Of a DNA stretch of 64,000 bases, positions 31,910-43,460 are shown piece by piece. Numbering within the stretch: position 1 is the stretch's first letter; every line of letters starts with the position of its first letter. Position numbers and translations under genes: made by a program. The DNA comes from Marasmius tenuissimus (lineage: Eukaryota > Basidiomycota > Agaricomycetes > Agaricales > Marasmiaceae): NCBI GenBank assembly GCA_029532415.1, contig JAQOTA010000052.1, forward strand, positions 1,736,001-1,800,000. Reading direction: 5' to 3'. The notes under the pieces are model-generated. The model was not told the origin of the DNA and searched no databases. It saw nothing but the letters and a program-made list of their open reading frames with translations.

Positions 31910-34624
31910 ATGGCTATACCACCAGGGTTCGTCTGGCTCGCTCAGAACGGTCCTTCGCACATCTTGCTCCCCGCCGCTGTTGCCTACGCGGTTCTACGCC
32001 TTCTTCGCGATTTACAACTCCTGGCATTGCCCTCTTGGATCAATTCTATCGTTTGTATTCTCTCTGTCCCAGCTGCTTTCGCGCTGTCAATTATATACGC
32101 GGACTGGAGGGATGCACGCGCAGCAGCAGCCAGAGGGGCTATTCTTGCCCCCTTCCTCCCGTACAAGCGTCTGGGAGCCATGGATATAGTGGAAGGCCTT
32201 GTAGAAACCTTCACAAATGGTTATATCGGTTAGTTCAGCGAATTCGTGGGATGGGTACTGTGCTCATACTTTATAGGCCGTGGTATCCTCGCCGAGTGCC
32301 ATCAGAAAGTAGGAAACACTATGACTGTCAGCCTCTTCTGGGACAAGAGGGTACGTTGGTTCGTTGAAATGCGCCGTCCGAATCTGCATCAGTTATTTTG
32401 TAATCGTAGATTGAGACCATAGAGCCTTTGCACGTCAAGGTAAGAGGCCTAGAAGCACGGAACGCGCGAGTGATGCTGACCATACCCTTACCAGACTATC
32501 TTGGCGACGCAGTTCAACTCTCATCCCAAAGGTAAGCTTCCTAGTGACTGTGTGCCAACGCTACGGCTGCCTGAGCCCTCCGGTCCCCCCTCTTAGGGAC
32601 CATCTTCAATGGTTTAGTCAAGTCCCTCCTGGGAACTGGTGTTTTCAACTCGGATGGTAAGGGCAGCTCCTCGTCTTCGTCAATCGTCTCTCACACTGAT
32701 CTTTTCTACAGGAGAAACTTGGAAGTACGAGCCTGTCTATCTTGAACTGATGAATGGACGCCTCATCGAGGTTTTCGCAGGTTCCACCGTTCAATGACGA
32801 GACCGTTCTTCACGAAAGAACGCATCAGCCATTTCGACAACTTCGACAGACATGCAGAGGACGCTCTTGCTCAAGCCAGGACTCGTCTGAAGGAAGGCCA
32901 CCCCGTTGATTTTCAGGTATGTGAATTTTTGCCTTCTCCTCTCTTCCGGTCATTGTAATGTCCTTTCCTTCGTCTCCTTCTAGGATTTGATCTCTCGCTT
33001 TACTCTCGACTCTGCCACCGAGTTCCTCTTCGGTCAGGACGTCCAATCGCTTTCTGCTGGCCTCATCTACCCACCTAATTCTCCGCTCGCCGAGAAGTCC
33101 GCTGGTAATGACCACCCAGCTAATGTTTTTGCACATGCATTCGCCGAGGGCCAACTTGCCACTACAAAAAGGTTCTTCTTTGGTGGTGCTTGGCGTCTAC
33201 GTGAATTCTGGGCGGATGAGGTGCAGAAGCATATGCAGGTATGTAACCGATATGTCGAACCCATTCTGGAGGAAGCACTTTCTAGGAAACGAGAACGTAA
33301 GGCGCAGGGTTTGAATGAGAAGGACAGCGCTGAGATCGAGGGAGACACATTACTTGACCATCTCGTGAATGTGACTGAGAGTGAGTTGGGCCTCCGGTGT
33401 ACGTCTGAGCAGGGAGCTCACCATTCAGTCACAGACAAGGACCTCATTCGTGACGAGATCATGAATATCATGATTGCCGGCAGGGATACGGTACGTCGAA
33501 AGATTATTTCATCGGCGGGCGACGAACTGAAGTCGTTGGCTAGACTGCGTGTACATTGACTATGGCTGTGTACATGTTGACCCAGCACCGGGACGTGTTG
33601 CACAGACTTCGCGAGGAGATCTTTGAAAAGGTCGGTCCTTCCCAGCGGCCCTCTTTGGAAGACATACGCGGCATGAAATTTTTGCGTGCTTTTATCAATG
33701 GTTCGTACGCATTGTGTCCACCTTCCCAGAGGAAACACTGACCTGGACGGGGTTGTACGCTGCAGAGACGCTTCGTTTATATCCACCCGTGTAAGCGCTT
33801 TCGTGTCCTGGGTGTCTGCGTCTGACTCAAGGTTTCTTCATAGGCCCGGAAATACTCGGTGAGAGTGAATAGGTTCCCTGATCGAGTCGCCGAACTCAGA
33901 CGCACTTGTGCAGATCCACCAGCGAACCTGTCGTATGGCCTGGAGTGAATGGCGGTCCTCCGATCTATATTCCTGCTAACACTCGGTCTGTCAACAGCTT
34001 TAACGCGATCACATCATTTGAAATACACACTGACCTTCCGTCCTAGAACCCCATACAACCCCTTGCTGATGCACCGTCGAAAGGATCTCTGGGGACCTGA
34101 TGGTGAGTATTGTCCGCATCAGTAGAATAGCTTCTTGCCTTTCATTTCGCTTAACTCCCGGCATTCAACTTAGCGGACATCTTCGACCCCGACCGCTTCC
34201 TCGATCAACGTCTACACAAATACCTTACACCCAACCCTTTCATTTTCGTCCCATTCAACGCGGGACCACGCATCTGCCTCGGCCAACAGGTGCGTTGTAT
34301 CCTTTGTCCCAATTCCCGACTTGCTCCCTGACTGCCCGATAATGAAACTAGTTCGCGTATAACGAAGTGTCCTACGTTCTTATCAAGCTACTCCAAACAT
34401 TTTCGACTTTCGAACTTGCGGAGGACGTGCAAAAGATGCCACCACTAGAGTGGCGTAATGCACCGGGTCGTCAAGCTTTAGAGAGGGTTTTAGTTCGAAC
34501 CCATTTGACTATGTTCGTTGAGGTGAGACGGTCCCCCACTTGTTTTTATGGTCACCTCTGATATTTGATTGCGTAGGGTGGGCTGTGGGTAAGGATGGGT
34601 GACGCAGGTCAATCTGAAGCTTGA
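31910..34624 (+). CDS. Cytochrome P450 monooxygenase, CYP63-like
   Basis: Membrane-anchored haem-thiolate monooxygenase. Start ATG 31910; two N-terminal hydrophobic helices ('[16 protein letters not shown]', '[18 protein letters not shown]'). Later: '[21 protein letters not shown]' (C-helix), '[12 protein letters not shown]', the I-helix 'MIAGRDT', the K-helix ExxR as '[11 protein letters not shown]' (spliced at an intron), '[27 protein letters not shown]' (PERF-like) and the haem loop '[17 protein letters not shown]'. All signature residues are intact. Many small introns, several only a few dozen codons apart. The motif pattern matches the CYP63 clan of wood-decay fungi, known for oxidising alkanes and aromatics; the substrate here is unknown. 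Stop TGA 34622-34624. Confidence 0.93.
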
Positions 34625-35073
34625 TCTGTATGACTTGTTACTGGAAATGGTTTCGGCGGTGCTATCCCAAAGGCTATCTAAAAGTGTTCAAGAATTATTC
34701 TTAATACAAAACAAGGGAAATTTCGGATGTGTACCCAGAATCTCTCGAATGTGAGATGTACGAGTCTTTCATTTGTGCTAAAACTTCACATCGCACATGT
34801 GTTGCTGGGGTCAATCAGCCAATGCTCGAGTTGCTGATCCTGGACGTCGATCATATCCCCTTGTTGGGCGTTTACTGTCCTGACGCGACGCGTTTGTTGA
34901 CGGTGGCATCACGTGACTATCGTTAACGGAACGGTATTATGCCGTAAGGTCTTGCCAGGCTATTCATCCCCAAAATCGAGCTAAGAGCTTGTAGACGGTC
35001 GAGGAACCATCTAATTCCCTCTTCTATATCTAATTCGACACGAGGATAGAAAGAAGAATTTGAGCTGATTGGT
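34625..35073. other. Intergenic region upstream of the bromodomain gene
   Basis: About 450 bp. It contains one octamer TCACGTGA (core CACGTG at 34910-34915), about 160 nt upstream of the bromodomain gene start. Otherwise AT-rich and unremarkable. Confidence 0.4.
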
Positions 35074-37357
35074 ATGGGAAAACGCGAACTCGCGGCGCTT
35101 GGAGTTGGACTGGGAGACACTCAGGATACTGGAGGTTCGCGGTCGAGGAGGAAGATAGAGCATGCAACCTCGTCTTCAGACGTTGAAATGGATGGTCCAG
35201 AGACGATTAGGACGGTAGCGAGCAAAGAGGAAGTCAAAGAGCAAGGAATCAAGCTTTGGCAAATAGTGAAGGACCATTCCAAGGAGTGCGTGCTCGCAAA
35301 TTTCGCTTGTTTGGCAACTCGTTCACGCTGACAGCGCTTTTGTCTACTAGTGGTCGCTCACTTACAATCCATTTCCTCAAACAACCACATCGACGGACCT
35401 ATCCAGACTACTATGCACTCATTCGGAACCCCATCGCTCTCGAGGATATCAAGAAGAAGCTAGACTCGCGGATTTATTCTACGCTGGAGGAGGTCAGGCA
35501 GGACTTGGAACTATGCTTCACCAACGCGAAGCAATACAATATGAAAGACAGCGAGATATACAAAGACGCAAAGGAACTACTGGTTCGTCGCCCCATAGCT
35601 CCGATCGAATGTACACCTAAACGTTTGGATTTTCCTCAGAAATTGACGAACAAGGCCTTCAACAAGATAACCAACCCAGAAGAAGGAGATGGCAAACCTA
35701 AAGCACCCAGTTTGCATCGTCTCCTTAAGTCTAGGCTTCAGAAACTCATCGACAAGGCTGATGACGAGTGAGGCCATCTGTGTTTTCTTTCGCTATGTCA
35801 TTCACTAACTTTACTCCAGTGGCCGGACACTTTCGTATGAATTCATGGAGCTTCCATCGAGAAAAGATTGGGCTATCTATTACAAGGAGATCAAGAAGCC
35901 TCAATGTCTGAGCAACATCCAAGTATGACCGTCTCGCCTCTTTCTCGACAGCTTGCTGAATTACGACTATCCAGAAACGCGTCAAGCGCAAGGAGTACGC
36001 CAACTCCTCCGAATTTGCAGAAGACGTGGAGCTTGTTTTTGCGAATGCTCTGCACTTCAATCAGGAGCATACTATTATCTGGGAGGATGCAAAGACGTTA
36101 CGAGTGCGTACCGATTGTTGGTGGTGCTATGGTCTTATCATTCATATTCTACCGCAGGATTATTTCCGAACGCTGATGGCGGATATGCCCCCTCCGTTCG
36201 ACTTGCCCCAGTATTCCAAACCTACCAACAAGATCAAGATCAAGATGCCAGGAGCCGTCCAGGCGTCTGTAGTCAACGCAGCGCCACCCACCGCTGCAAT
36301 ACCCACAACGCTTCGGTTACCCGCCGTTAAGCCTCCCGTGAAAGCAGAGAAATCGGAACTCGCTCCTGCACCCTTACCGCCGCCTACTCTCCCTGTCGCT
36401 CCGAACAATGCAATAAAGGTACCTAAAGACCCGCCTGCACTGGCAGCCCCTCCTCCAGTACTGGAGTTGGCAACGGCACCAGTCGCGACCCCTGCACCGG
36501 CTTCAGTCCCGACCCCCATACCAGCATCAGTACCAGCACCAGCATCGACACCAGCACCAACGCCGGCGCCTGCCCTCGCCCCAAAATCAGCCATACCAGT
36601 CATTGCTGCCCCCAAACCCGTACACAGGCCTGCAACCAAGCCCCAAACCCGCCATGCAACCGCAACTGCTACATCTGTGGTGACGACCCCCGCCCCCATG
36701 CCCCAACCCTTCCTTCAATTAGCACCCTCTCCAGCGCCCGCGCCCGCTCTGCCACCTCTAGTCGAGAGGCCTAGACCTCCACCGCAACCTCCCAAAATCG
36801 AATCGCCTGCCATACCCACTCAACCCAGTTCGCCTGCACCTCCGGTACCTGCGCATCGACTGAAATGTGTCAAGCTTCGAACTGAACCCCGGGGTAGGTG
36901 GATAAGCCTCGACTCCAGGGACGGTGTTTCAAATTGGGCGATGAGGCTGGATAAGTCTGAGCAGAGCCTCTATTTCCACGAGGTGGTGTTCTTCGAAGAG
37001 GACGAAGACGAAGAGATGCAGAGTGGGGCCGAAGGTGATGCAGAGGAGACGGAAAATGTTGATATGGACGTGGACAACTCTCCGTCAAAACCCGAGAAGA
37101 AGAAGAAACGAGGTCGTGGACGGCCACCCAAGGCCGCTCGGGCTGTTGTGAGCACTCCAAAAGTGGCTCCGACAGTGGGGAAGAAGAAGCCTCCTAGAGG
37201 AGAAACACAGGTGAAGGTCAATGGTACTGTGGTGAATGAGAAGGAAGAGAACAGCGGTCGGTGGAGTGTGGACCTGGTTATCGGACCAAACATACTGGAG
37301 GTGGGGGAAAAAGGAGGTGCCATTTGGAAGATTTATGCCGAAAGGACTGGGTCATGA
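35074..37357 (+). CDS. RSC4: Double bromodomain protein, RSC complex subunit Rsc4-like
   Basis: A subunit of the RSC chromatin remodeller that binds acetylated histones. Start ATG 35074. Bromodomain 1: 'GRSLTIHFLKQPHRRTYPDYY', 'IRNPIALEDIKKKL' and 'CFTNAKQYNMKDSEIY', with the acetyl-lysine-binding Asn. Bromodomain 2: 'GRTLSYEFMELPSRKDWAIYY', 'IKKPQCLSNIQKRV' and 'VFANALHFNQEHT'. The tandem arrangement matches Rsc4. A linker of about 200 residues made mostly of Pro, Ala, Val and Thr follows (about 36260-36850), then an acidic patch and an AT-hook-like 'KKRGRGRPPK' (about 37105-37135), and a C-terminal region ending 'IWKIYAERTGS'. Four or more introns lie in the first half; the linker and tail form one long exon. 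Confidence 0.9.
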
Positions 37358-37513
37358 CCCTCTTCCTTCGCGCTTCGGTTGCTTCGTTCATTATCGTAAC
37401 TTCTTTCTAGTCGTTATATTGTACAGCCTATTTTGTAGTCGTGTTGCAATAAGCCGAGACCAGACGACTCGTGTTCTGTGAGACATATTGGTAGTATACT
37501 GCCTGCTTGTTAT

Positions 37514-37610
37514 GGTAAGATGGCCGAGCGGTTAAGGCGTGTGACTCAAGCTGCAAAGCTTCCCTTCTCATGGGGGAAACCCCGCCTGGGTTCAAGTCCC
37601 AGTCTTACCA
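37514..37610 (+). tRNA. tRNA-Leu (anticodon CAA) with 14-nt intron
   Basis: Acceptor stem GGTAAGA/TCTTACC with discriminator A; D-arm GCCG...GGC; anticodon CAA at 37547-37549 preceded by U33; intron 37551-37564 just after position 37, the standard site; long class II variable arm (37571-37585) built on GGGG/CCCC; T-arm CTGGG-TTCAAGT-CCCAG. The anticodon stem has one U-U mismatch (29-41). A T5 run follows at 37614-37618 as Pol III terminator. A perfect copy lies in inverted orientation at 37977-38073. Confidence 0.93.
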
Positions 37611-37976
37611 GTGCTTTTTGCTCTCGGTGGGCCAGCAAGGCCTGCCTTTCAACCCTTTTGTCACTATTCATAAGAGAAGGTTGCAGTTGGACCAATATGT
37701 CTTGCTCCCGAAGTTTCGCGACGCAAAGACATTGGGAAAGGTACCTTCATCGTTCCAAAGGCCTGGCCTGCGGACCCTCAAAGAGTTGGATGTTTTATTC
37801 GATTCTGAAATTTTTGTGTAAGTTACCCAGCAAGAGAATCAGTCGGGTGGGGCCAACTTTAGATATATAGTTCCCGTTATTTGACGTCCTATGCAAGACT
37901 CATATGATCCTTTCAGCATGAATAGTGGCAAAAGAACGACAGAGCGAGACCTGAGCCTACCGAAAATAAAAAGTAT
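37611..37976. other. Spacer between the two inverted tRNA-Leu genes
   Basis: 366 bp bounded by the Pol III T-tracts of both tRNA genes. A frame open on the plus strand from inside the first tRNA to 37821 reads, after the tRNA, a basic/leucine-rich segment ('FVTIHKRRLQLDQYVLLPKF', 'LRTLKELDVLFDSEIFV'). It has protein-like composition but no start of its own and no family I know. It may be a decayed gene fragment or chance. Confidence 0.35.
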
Positions 37977-38073
37977 TGGTAAGACTGGGACTTGAACCCA
38001 GGCGGGGTTTCCCCCATGAGAAGGGAAGCTTTGCAGCTTGAGTCACACGCCTTAACCGCTCGGCCATCTTACC
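37977..38073 (-). tRNA. tRNA-Leu (anticodon CAA) with 14-nt intron, inverted copy
   Basis: The reverse complement is identical, base for base, over all 97 nt to the gene at 37514-37610, including the intron, the U-U mismatch in the anticodon stem and the variable arm. A T5 tract follows on its own strand (at 37972-37968 on the plus strand the bases are AAAAA), serving as terminator. The anticodon CAA is at plus-strand positions 38038-38040. Confidence 0.93.
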
Positions 38074-38325
38074 ATATCCTTGGGTGATGAGCTTGACAAT
38101 ACAATGCGTCGTCACTGGACGGCCAGACGACCCACTCCTTTATCGCAATATTCTCCAATACTCTTGCATTGATTGTATACATACATAGTACAGTGTGCTC
38201 CAGCCACTCAGTTCATAGCATCTCTCCAGTTGCACCCCCTTAAGCTTTAGGTCGATCACAGCCTGGAGGTGTCTAAATTCCAAATCGGTCAACCGCCACG
38301 CTGATCTTGACCACCAGATATTACT

Positions 38326-40627
38326 ATGGTATTTGCTCGCTGCCGGGTATGTCCTTCAACCACCTGGCTCATTTCCTCATTCCTTCTGACTCAAGTGACT
38401 GAACCGACAGGAGTATGATGATGACGGAAGACCCGTTCGCAGAGGCTGCAAAGAAAGTTGTCCATTCGTTCATCCCGACCAGAGAAGCTGGGATGATGCA
38501 CCGCGCCGAGTGTGTATCTCCTTCATTCTTTCTTGTTTTCAAATCTCTTAAAAAATAAACAATGAACTATTTTCTTAGGCACCGATAACTCGGCCGTTTG
38601 GGTCAGGAAGTGACTACGACGGAGGGCGCACCCTAGACCGAATGGCCAGTTCGACATGGGCCATCCCCGACTCGCCCCCCAAAGCTGGTTCTAGCTCGAA
38701 TCCTCCGACTAAACCAAAGAATTCTTGGGATATGACGGGCTGGGCTGCCAGCGATACGAGTGAGTCGTGCATTTCTTCGCCTATGCTCTGTTACATAAAT
38801 CCGACATGGGTTGCAGGGAAAGACGACAACAAAGGCAAGAGCGCCTTGAGCAGCTGGAATACGAACCGAAGAAACGTGAACAAGAACGACTCGATTACCG
38901 AGGCATCCAAATCGAATAACTGGGGTTCGGGAGGTTCAGGCTGGGGAGACGGTAGCACGGGTTTTGGCAATGACGATGACGTGGATGCAGCCTGGAGTGT
39001 TCAAGGAGATACCGAAAAGACCTCTGCCAACAAGACTGGATCAGGACAGGTTGCCAGTAACGATTGGACAACGAGTTGGGGAACAGCAAAAGATAAACCT
39101 CCTCCAACACAACCTTCACCAATACCGAGCGATCCTAGAAGGAATAAGCAACCACCCACCGAACCAGCCAAAAGAGTTGAAAGGCCGAAAGAGAATATCG
39201 TGACGCCTGAACTTCCTACCAAACCTTCACAATGGCAATCCCCGCCAGCCACTGTGATCTCGGCGCCGGTGACACCCTCAATCTCGCCAGTTGTTTTTCA
39301 ACGTGCTCCTTCAATAGACCGTACCTCCGTCAAAAAGCCTGTTGATGTGCTGGACTCTGTACTTGCGCTCAAGAGGAATCGGGAAGACTCCCCCGTTCAA
39401 AGCGAACAGTCGAACGGCGCTTCCAACCTCGACCAACACCGTTCTCATTATAGGAAAGGCATCGAGTAAGTGTCTACCCCTACTCGCGACACCGACACTA
39501 AACAAACGATACCAGGAAAATGGTCGCTCTCCCACTACTCCAACACAAGTTAGCTGAGGAAACAGCCAGACTCGATCACTGGAAACGAATTCAAGGCTCG
39601 AAACAGTTCGAACGTGCTCGGGTTCAAGGTCGAAATAAACTCAACCAGACGCGGTTTCTTCTGGGCAAGGAGGTTCAGGGCCTCAAGAAGCGGATAGAAC
39701 ACGAGCAGAGGTCGCTTCTGCGCGTCCCCGATTTGTCGTCGCCTCCCAAATTCGACGGTGCTGCGGATATCGCTTCGATCAAGGAGAAGGCTATTTCCTA
39801 CGTGAAAGAGGCGGACGAATGGATCAAGGATTATCAGAAGCGGGTTGAGGAGAAGGAGAAAGCCGAGAGAGAAAAGAAAGAAAAGAAAGAAAGAGAGGAG
39901 AGAGAGCGGCAGGAAGCTAAGAATGCAGAACTTCAGCCTGAACCTGCACCTGACCCTATGCGTGACCTTAAGGAGCGGATACAGGGGCTTCAAGAGGCCA
40001 TAGAGGAACTCAAGGACGACATCGATTCTGCAAACGCATACGATATCGCGGCCGATGTTGAATCCTTAGCATACGCAAGGACGCGGTCGTTAGCCGAGAA
40101 CATTCCGCCTCATATCCAGCGGCAGATGGAGGAAATACCTCGTTTGAGGGCCGAGGTGACTGCAAAGCAACAGCGGGTCGAGAACTTGGAAGCGGCACAT
40201 AAGGGAAATCTGGCAATGAAAGCCCAGGTTTGTGTGTTTCTCTCGAAAGGACTGTGAACCGACACTCATCATCCTGCTTTATCCCCAGCTCGAGCAAGCC
40301 ATGACTTCAATTGAAGAAGCACAGCGAGAACGAGCAGAACGTATCGAAAAGCTACGGCTGGAGCTCATCGGCCTACACAACCTCTCACCGGTTTCACAAC
40401 ATGAACTCATTCGTCCTTTCATCGAAAGCCTCGTGGATGACATGGTCAAAGAGCAAGTGCACCCGATATTCGATGCACTTGCCACCCAGTGTCGTATAGC
40501 TGCGACACAGAGGCATGAGCTAGCGGCAACAAAGATCGAGGAGAAGTTGCGTCCGATCGAGTTTGTAACTTCGCAGATACGGGAAGCTGCTGCACGGGAG
40601 GCTGCGTTGGTCGGAGGTGGCCACTAA
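38326..40627 (+). CDS. CCCH zinc-finger / coiled-coil protein
   Basis: Exon 1 is only MVFARCR; splicing at 38347 and again at about 38511 gives residues C6, C20, C24 and H28 ('RRGCKESCPFVHPDQRSW'), a C-x13-C-x3-C-x3-H finger of the CCCH class that usually binds RNA. A long low-complexity Ser/Asn/Gly/Trp region follows ('NNWGSGGSGWGDG', like GW-rich disordered regions), then from about 39520 a coiled coil with many Glu/Lys/Arg ('KRVEEKEKAEREKKEKKER') and heptad-like leucines to the end. Stop TAA 40625-40627. I know no characterised homologue by name; an RNA-binding or processing role is inferred from the finger. Confidence 0.78.
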
Positions 40628-41217
40628 TAATCACCGTATGCTTGGTGTGTATTCAATAGTTGTCATTTCTTGTAGTAGTAGTAGTCATGTAGCATAGTAT
40701 ACAGTATCCGTATGATACCCGTCTTGCATATTCAATGTACTAGGTAGTGTAGAGCTCGAGTTAATGACTGTACTTGAAGCAGGGCGTCTAGAACCGGAAC
40801 GTTTTTGTATCATTATGATGGACCGACTGACCTTCTCCCGACATATTCCAGCGATGCCCATCGTGCTATGAATTTCGCCATAACTCAATCCCACTGACGG
40901 GTATCTTTGGTTCACGACAGGTCGGTTCAAGACCTCTGTTCGTCAGTTTCACTGCCAACGTATGACCTCTGTACGATGGAATAACACTGACAGTCCTGGG
41001 GACTCGAATGAAAACCTCACATATCGAGAAGGCCAGACAACCTTTTGTCAGAATGAAGCGAGTGCTATAGATTATAGATATGTGAATGATTGCAATTTTG
41101 AGCGTGTTGTCGGTTGTATGTACTGAAGGTTGACGATGAGGGACAATATTTTTACGGTGCGAATCTAAAGAACGGAGGGTCTCTACTGTGCGCTTTCGAC
41201 AAGGACGTACAACCTCT
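40628..41217. other. Convergent intergenic region
   Basis: About 590 bp between the CCCH gene (+) and the secreted Cys-rich gene (-), so two 3' flanks. There is a short TAG trinucleotide tract at 40673-40684. A minus-strand frame of 81 codons (40685-40930) lacks any protein-like feature. Nothing else seen. Confidence 0.4.
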
Positions 41218-42602
41218 TCAAACTAGCAACGGAATCTGCTTTGCATCCACTCCCAGTGGTGCCTCTGCACCAAGGAGCGCGGATTTAGCAGCTCCGGTGA
41301 AACCAAATACGACCGAGTTGTCGCATGGTATTTCCGTGAACTGAAGATCCACGAAGGACTTGAGGTTGTTTGTCTACGGAGACGCGACAACTGTTAGTAT
41401 ATATATCTCGTCTTCGTCAAAGACTTGGAGCTTACGAAGGTAAGTCCATAAATCCCGACAGGGTCTTCCTCTCTTTTGTTGATCAAGGAAAGACCCTTCG
41501 TAGCTCCGGTCAAGGAAACGACACATTTGCAGCCCGAGCACGAGGTCTGAGCTTTGAACTGCCCGGCGGTGCCAACATCGGCAGTTGTAGATAAGTAAAC
41601 TGGGTCTGTGGTCGTGATCCCGTTGTTCTTTACGATAAGCCACGGAAGTTCAGAAAACAATTTGAGGGTCGGGTTCGTGAGAGAAACTTACAATCTGTAA
41701 AGCAGTGTTAGATATCAACCCTCTTCAGAGACTCAGCTCACGTACCCAGTTCTTTTTCGAGGCGGCGTCGTCGAGGTTTCCGATTTGATCTTGTATATAG
41801 AAGAGATCTGCAGGAAGAACGGGACCAATCCCGCAGGCGGTGGTGGTTTTGCAGAGCTTGAACGGAATATTGCTGGGGGGGGGGAGAAGACAAATGTGGT
41901 CGGTTTACTGGACAACATCATCACTGGATGTAAGACTCACTGAACAAAGCCCCCCATCCTGTATATGTGAGGGTTGGTGCCGTAACCACGTCCGAGTTGC
42001 TGATACTTGAGGGTTGGGAACGAGATTTGGTAACAGCTTCCGAAAAGCAACCCAGTGCCCTTTTCGTTCCCGCAGACCTTCTTCAGCTGGCAAGCATTTG
42101 AAGGTTGAGATGGGCAGCCAGTTGGGGGTGCTGGTGGAGGAGGGTCGGCACACTTCCCGTCTTTGACGATTTGTCCAGGGTTGCAGCAGAGACCATTGGG
42201 AGCAGTGCCTGCGTAAACCTTGCCAGCCGTGCAGCACTTATTAAGAAGACATTATTGGATCTATCGGGGTCGAGATATGATTTAAACGTACGACGCCGAC
42301 TCGATTGGCTTCATCGTAGATCACCAGCTGACGTGAAGACGGAGTGCAACAGTGCAAATCGCCACCCTAGAGAGATGCGTGAGAATCAGAGACATACAGG
42401 TGCTATCTGGTACGGAGAAGTCACATACAACGCTATCGTGATAGTCGCGCTTAGTCCCAGGGCAAGTAATGTCGGTTTTGCGGCAGAAGAAGTTGCCTGG
42501 TGGATCCTCAACTAGTTCCCAGCCAGGATCGCATGTTGGTACAGCCGCATTGGCCAGGAGGGTCGAGAGGAGTATCCATGCAGAAAGAACGAGCCCTTTC
42601 AT
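41218..42602 (-). CDS. Secreted cysteine-rich protein, family unknown
   Basis: The N-terminal 'MKGLVLSAWILLSTLLANAA' is a good signal peptide. The mature protein starts 'VPTCDPGWELVEDPPGNFFC' and continues with many cysteines: 'DLHCCTPSSRQLVIYDEANRVGV', 'CCTAGKVYAGTAPNGLCCNPGQ', 'SCYQISFPTLKYQQLGRGYG'. A C-terminal domain with few cysteines includes 'PWLIVKNNGITTTDPVYL', 'CSGCKCVVSLTGATKGLS' and 'FVDLQFTEIPCDNSVVFGF', ending 'DAKQIPLLV' at TGA 41218-41220. At least six exons; the acceptor of one intron directly abuts a C10 tract. Likely a cell-surface or extracellular protein; no enzyme motif seen. A truncated paralogue is divergently encoded at 43461-43989. Confidence 0.72.
41875..41884. repeat. 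10-base G homopolymer forming a C10 tract at a 3' splice site
   Basis: On the coding (minus) strand the tract reads C10 directly followed by AG, so it is the polypyrimidine tract of the intron before 'IPFKLCKTTTACG'. Length variation here would alter the acceptor spacing but not the reading frame. Confidence 0.8.
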
Positions 42603-43460
42603 GATGACAAGAGAGAATCTGGGGGTCCGTTAGTCACCGTGACCTTATTTATAGAGGAATATCCTCACCTGGAGAGAGACAGCCTTCACCGAGACTATTG
42701 GCATGGACATCATTCACGATGCATTGTAGTGTTTCTTGCGAGAATGACACCTTCGAAACGTTGGACACACGTACATGAGCGAAAGAAGAAACGGATGGAG
42801 CACATTGGTTCGCTTCCTGCTAAGGGTTGCGACATTGGTGGTCATAACTTGGTCCAGCCCGGTTATCTGGAGCGTAAAAGCTCGATGGCAGCTGGCTGGC
42901 AAAAAGGTAGAAGTGTGGCAATAAGTTGAAACAACAGCCCAACAAACTAGAGGAAGTGACTCAGAGAAATGGGTCGGATACCATACATTCCGCCTTGATG
43001 TCAAACCTTCAATCATACTAGAGTTTATTCTATCGAGTTCGGTGTCGCAGCAAGACCGGATTGTAGCCTGTAGCCTGTAAAGATAGAATATCCTGGCGTT
43101 GACAATGACTGTACAGTGTAAGGATGGCTCGACGACAAGCGCCCGGGTCCGCGTGGGGGACTGGAGAATTCCGATTCGCGCGAGCGACCCAATAACATAC
43201 CTGATACGCGATCCTCAAGCCTCAATATCATGTTCCACAGTCATTCCAAGCGCAATGGGATAAAAGAACGTAATTTCTGGAGTGTGCGTTTACGACGAGT
43301 CAATATGCGGCGATTTCTTACACTTTACCCAGCTGTCACCCCATAGGCAAACTGAAGGCTAGAATCATTTGGGAATCATTCGAGATTTTATTTCTAGTCG
43401 AGCCGTCGCTGGGACGAGATTCATAAGATATTTAGGCCTCATGTACGCGGTCGAGTCAAC
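42603..43460. promoter_or_regulatory. Shared upstream region of two divergent secreted Cys-rich genes
   Basis: About 860 bp with no supported gene. Both flanking genes, which are paralogues, are transcribed outward. Short frames on both strands look random. It presumably holds two promoters; I see no strong TATA box. Confidence 0.4.

Noticed and set aside
31910..34624. Possibility of a secondary-metabolite gene cluster around the P450
   Set aside because: No polyketide synthase, NRPS, terpene cyclase or transporter lies nearby; neighbours are housekeeping genes.
36160..36699. Long minus-strand frame, Gly/Ala/Val-rich, 179 codons
   Set aside because: It is the antisense shadow of the Pro/Ala/Val-rich linker of the Rsc4-like protein; composition mirrors the real frame.
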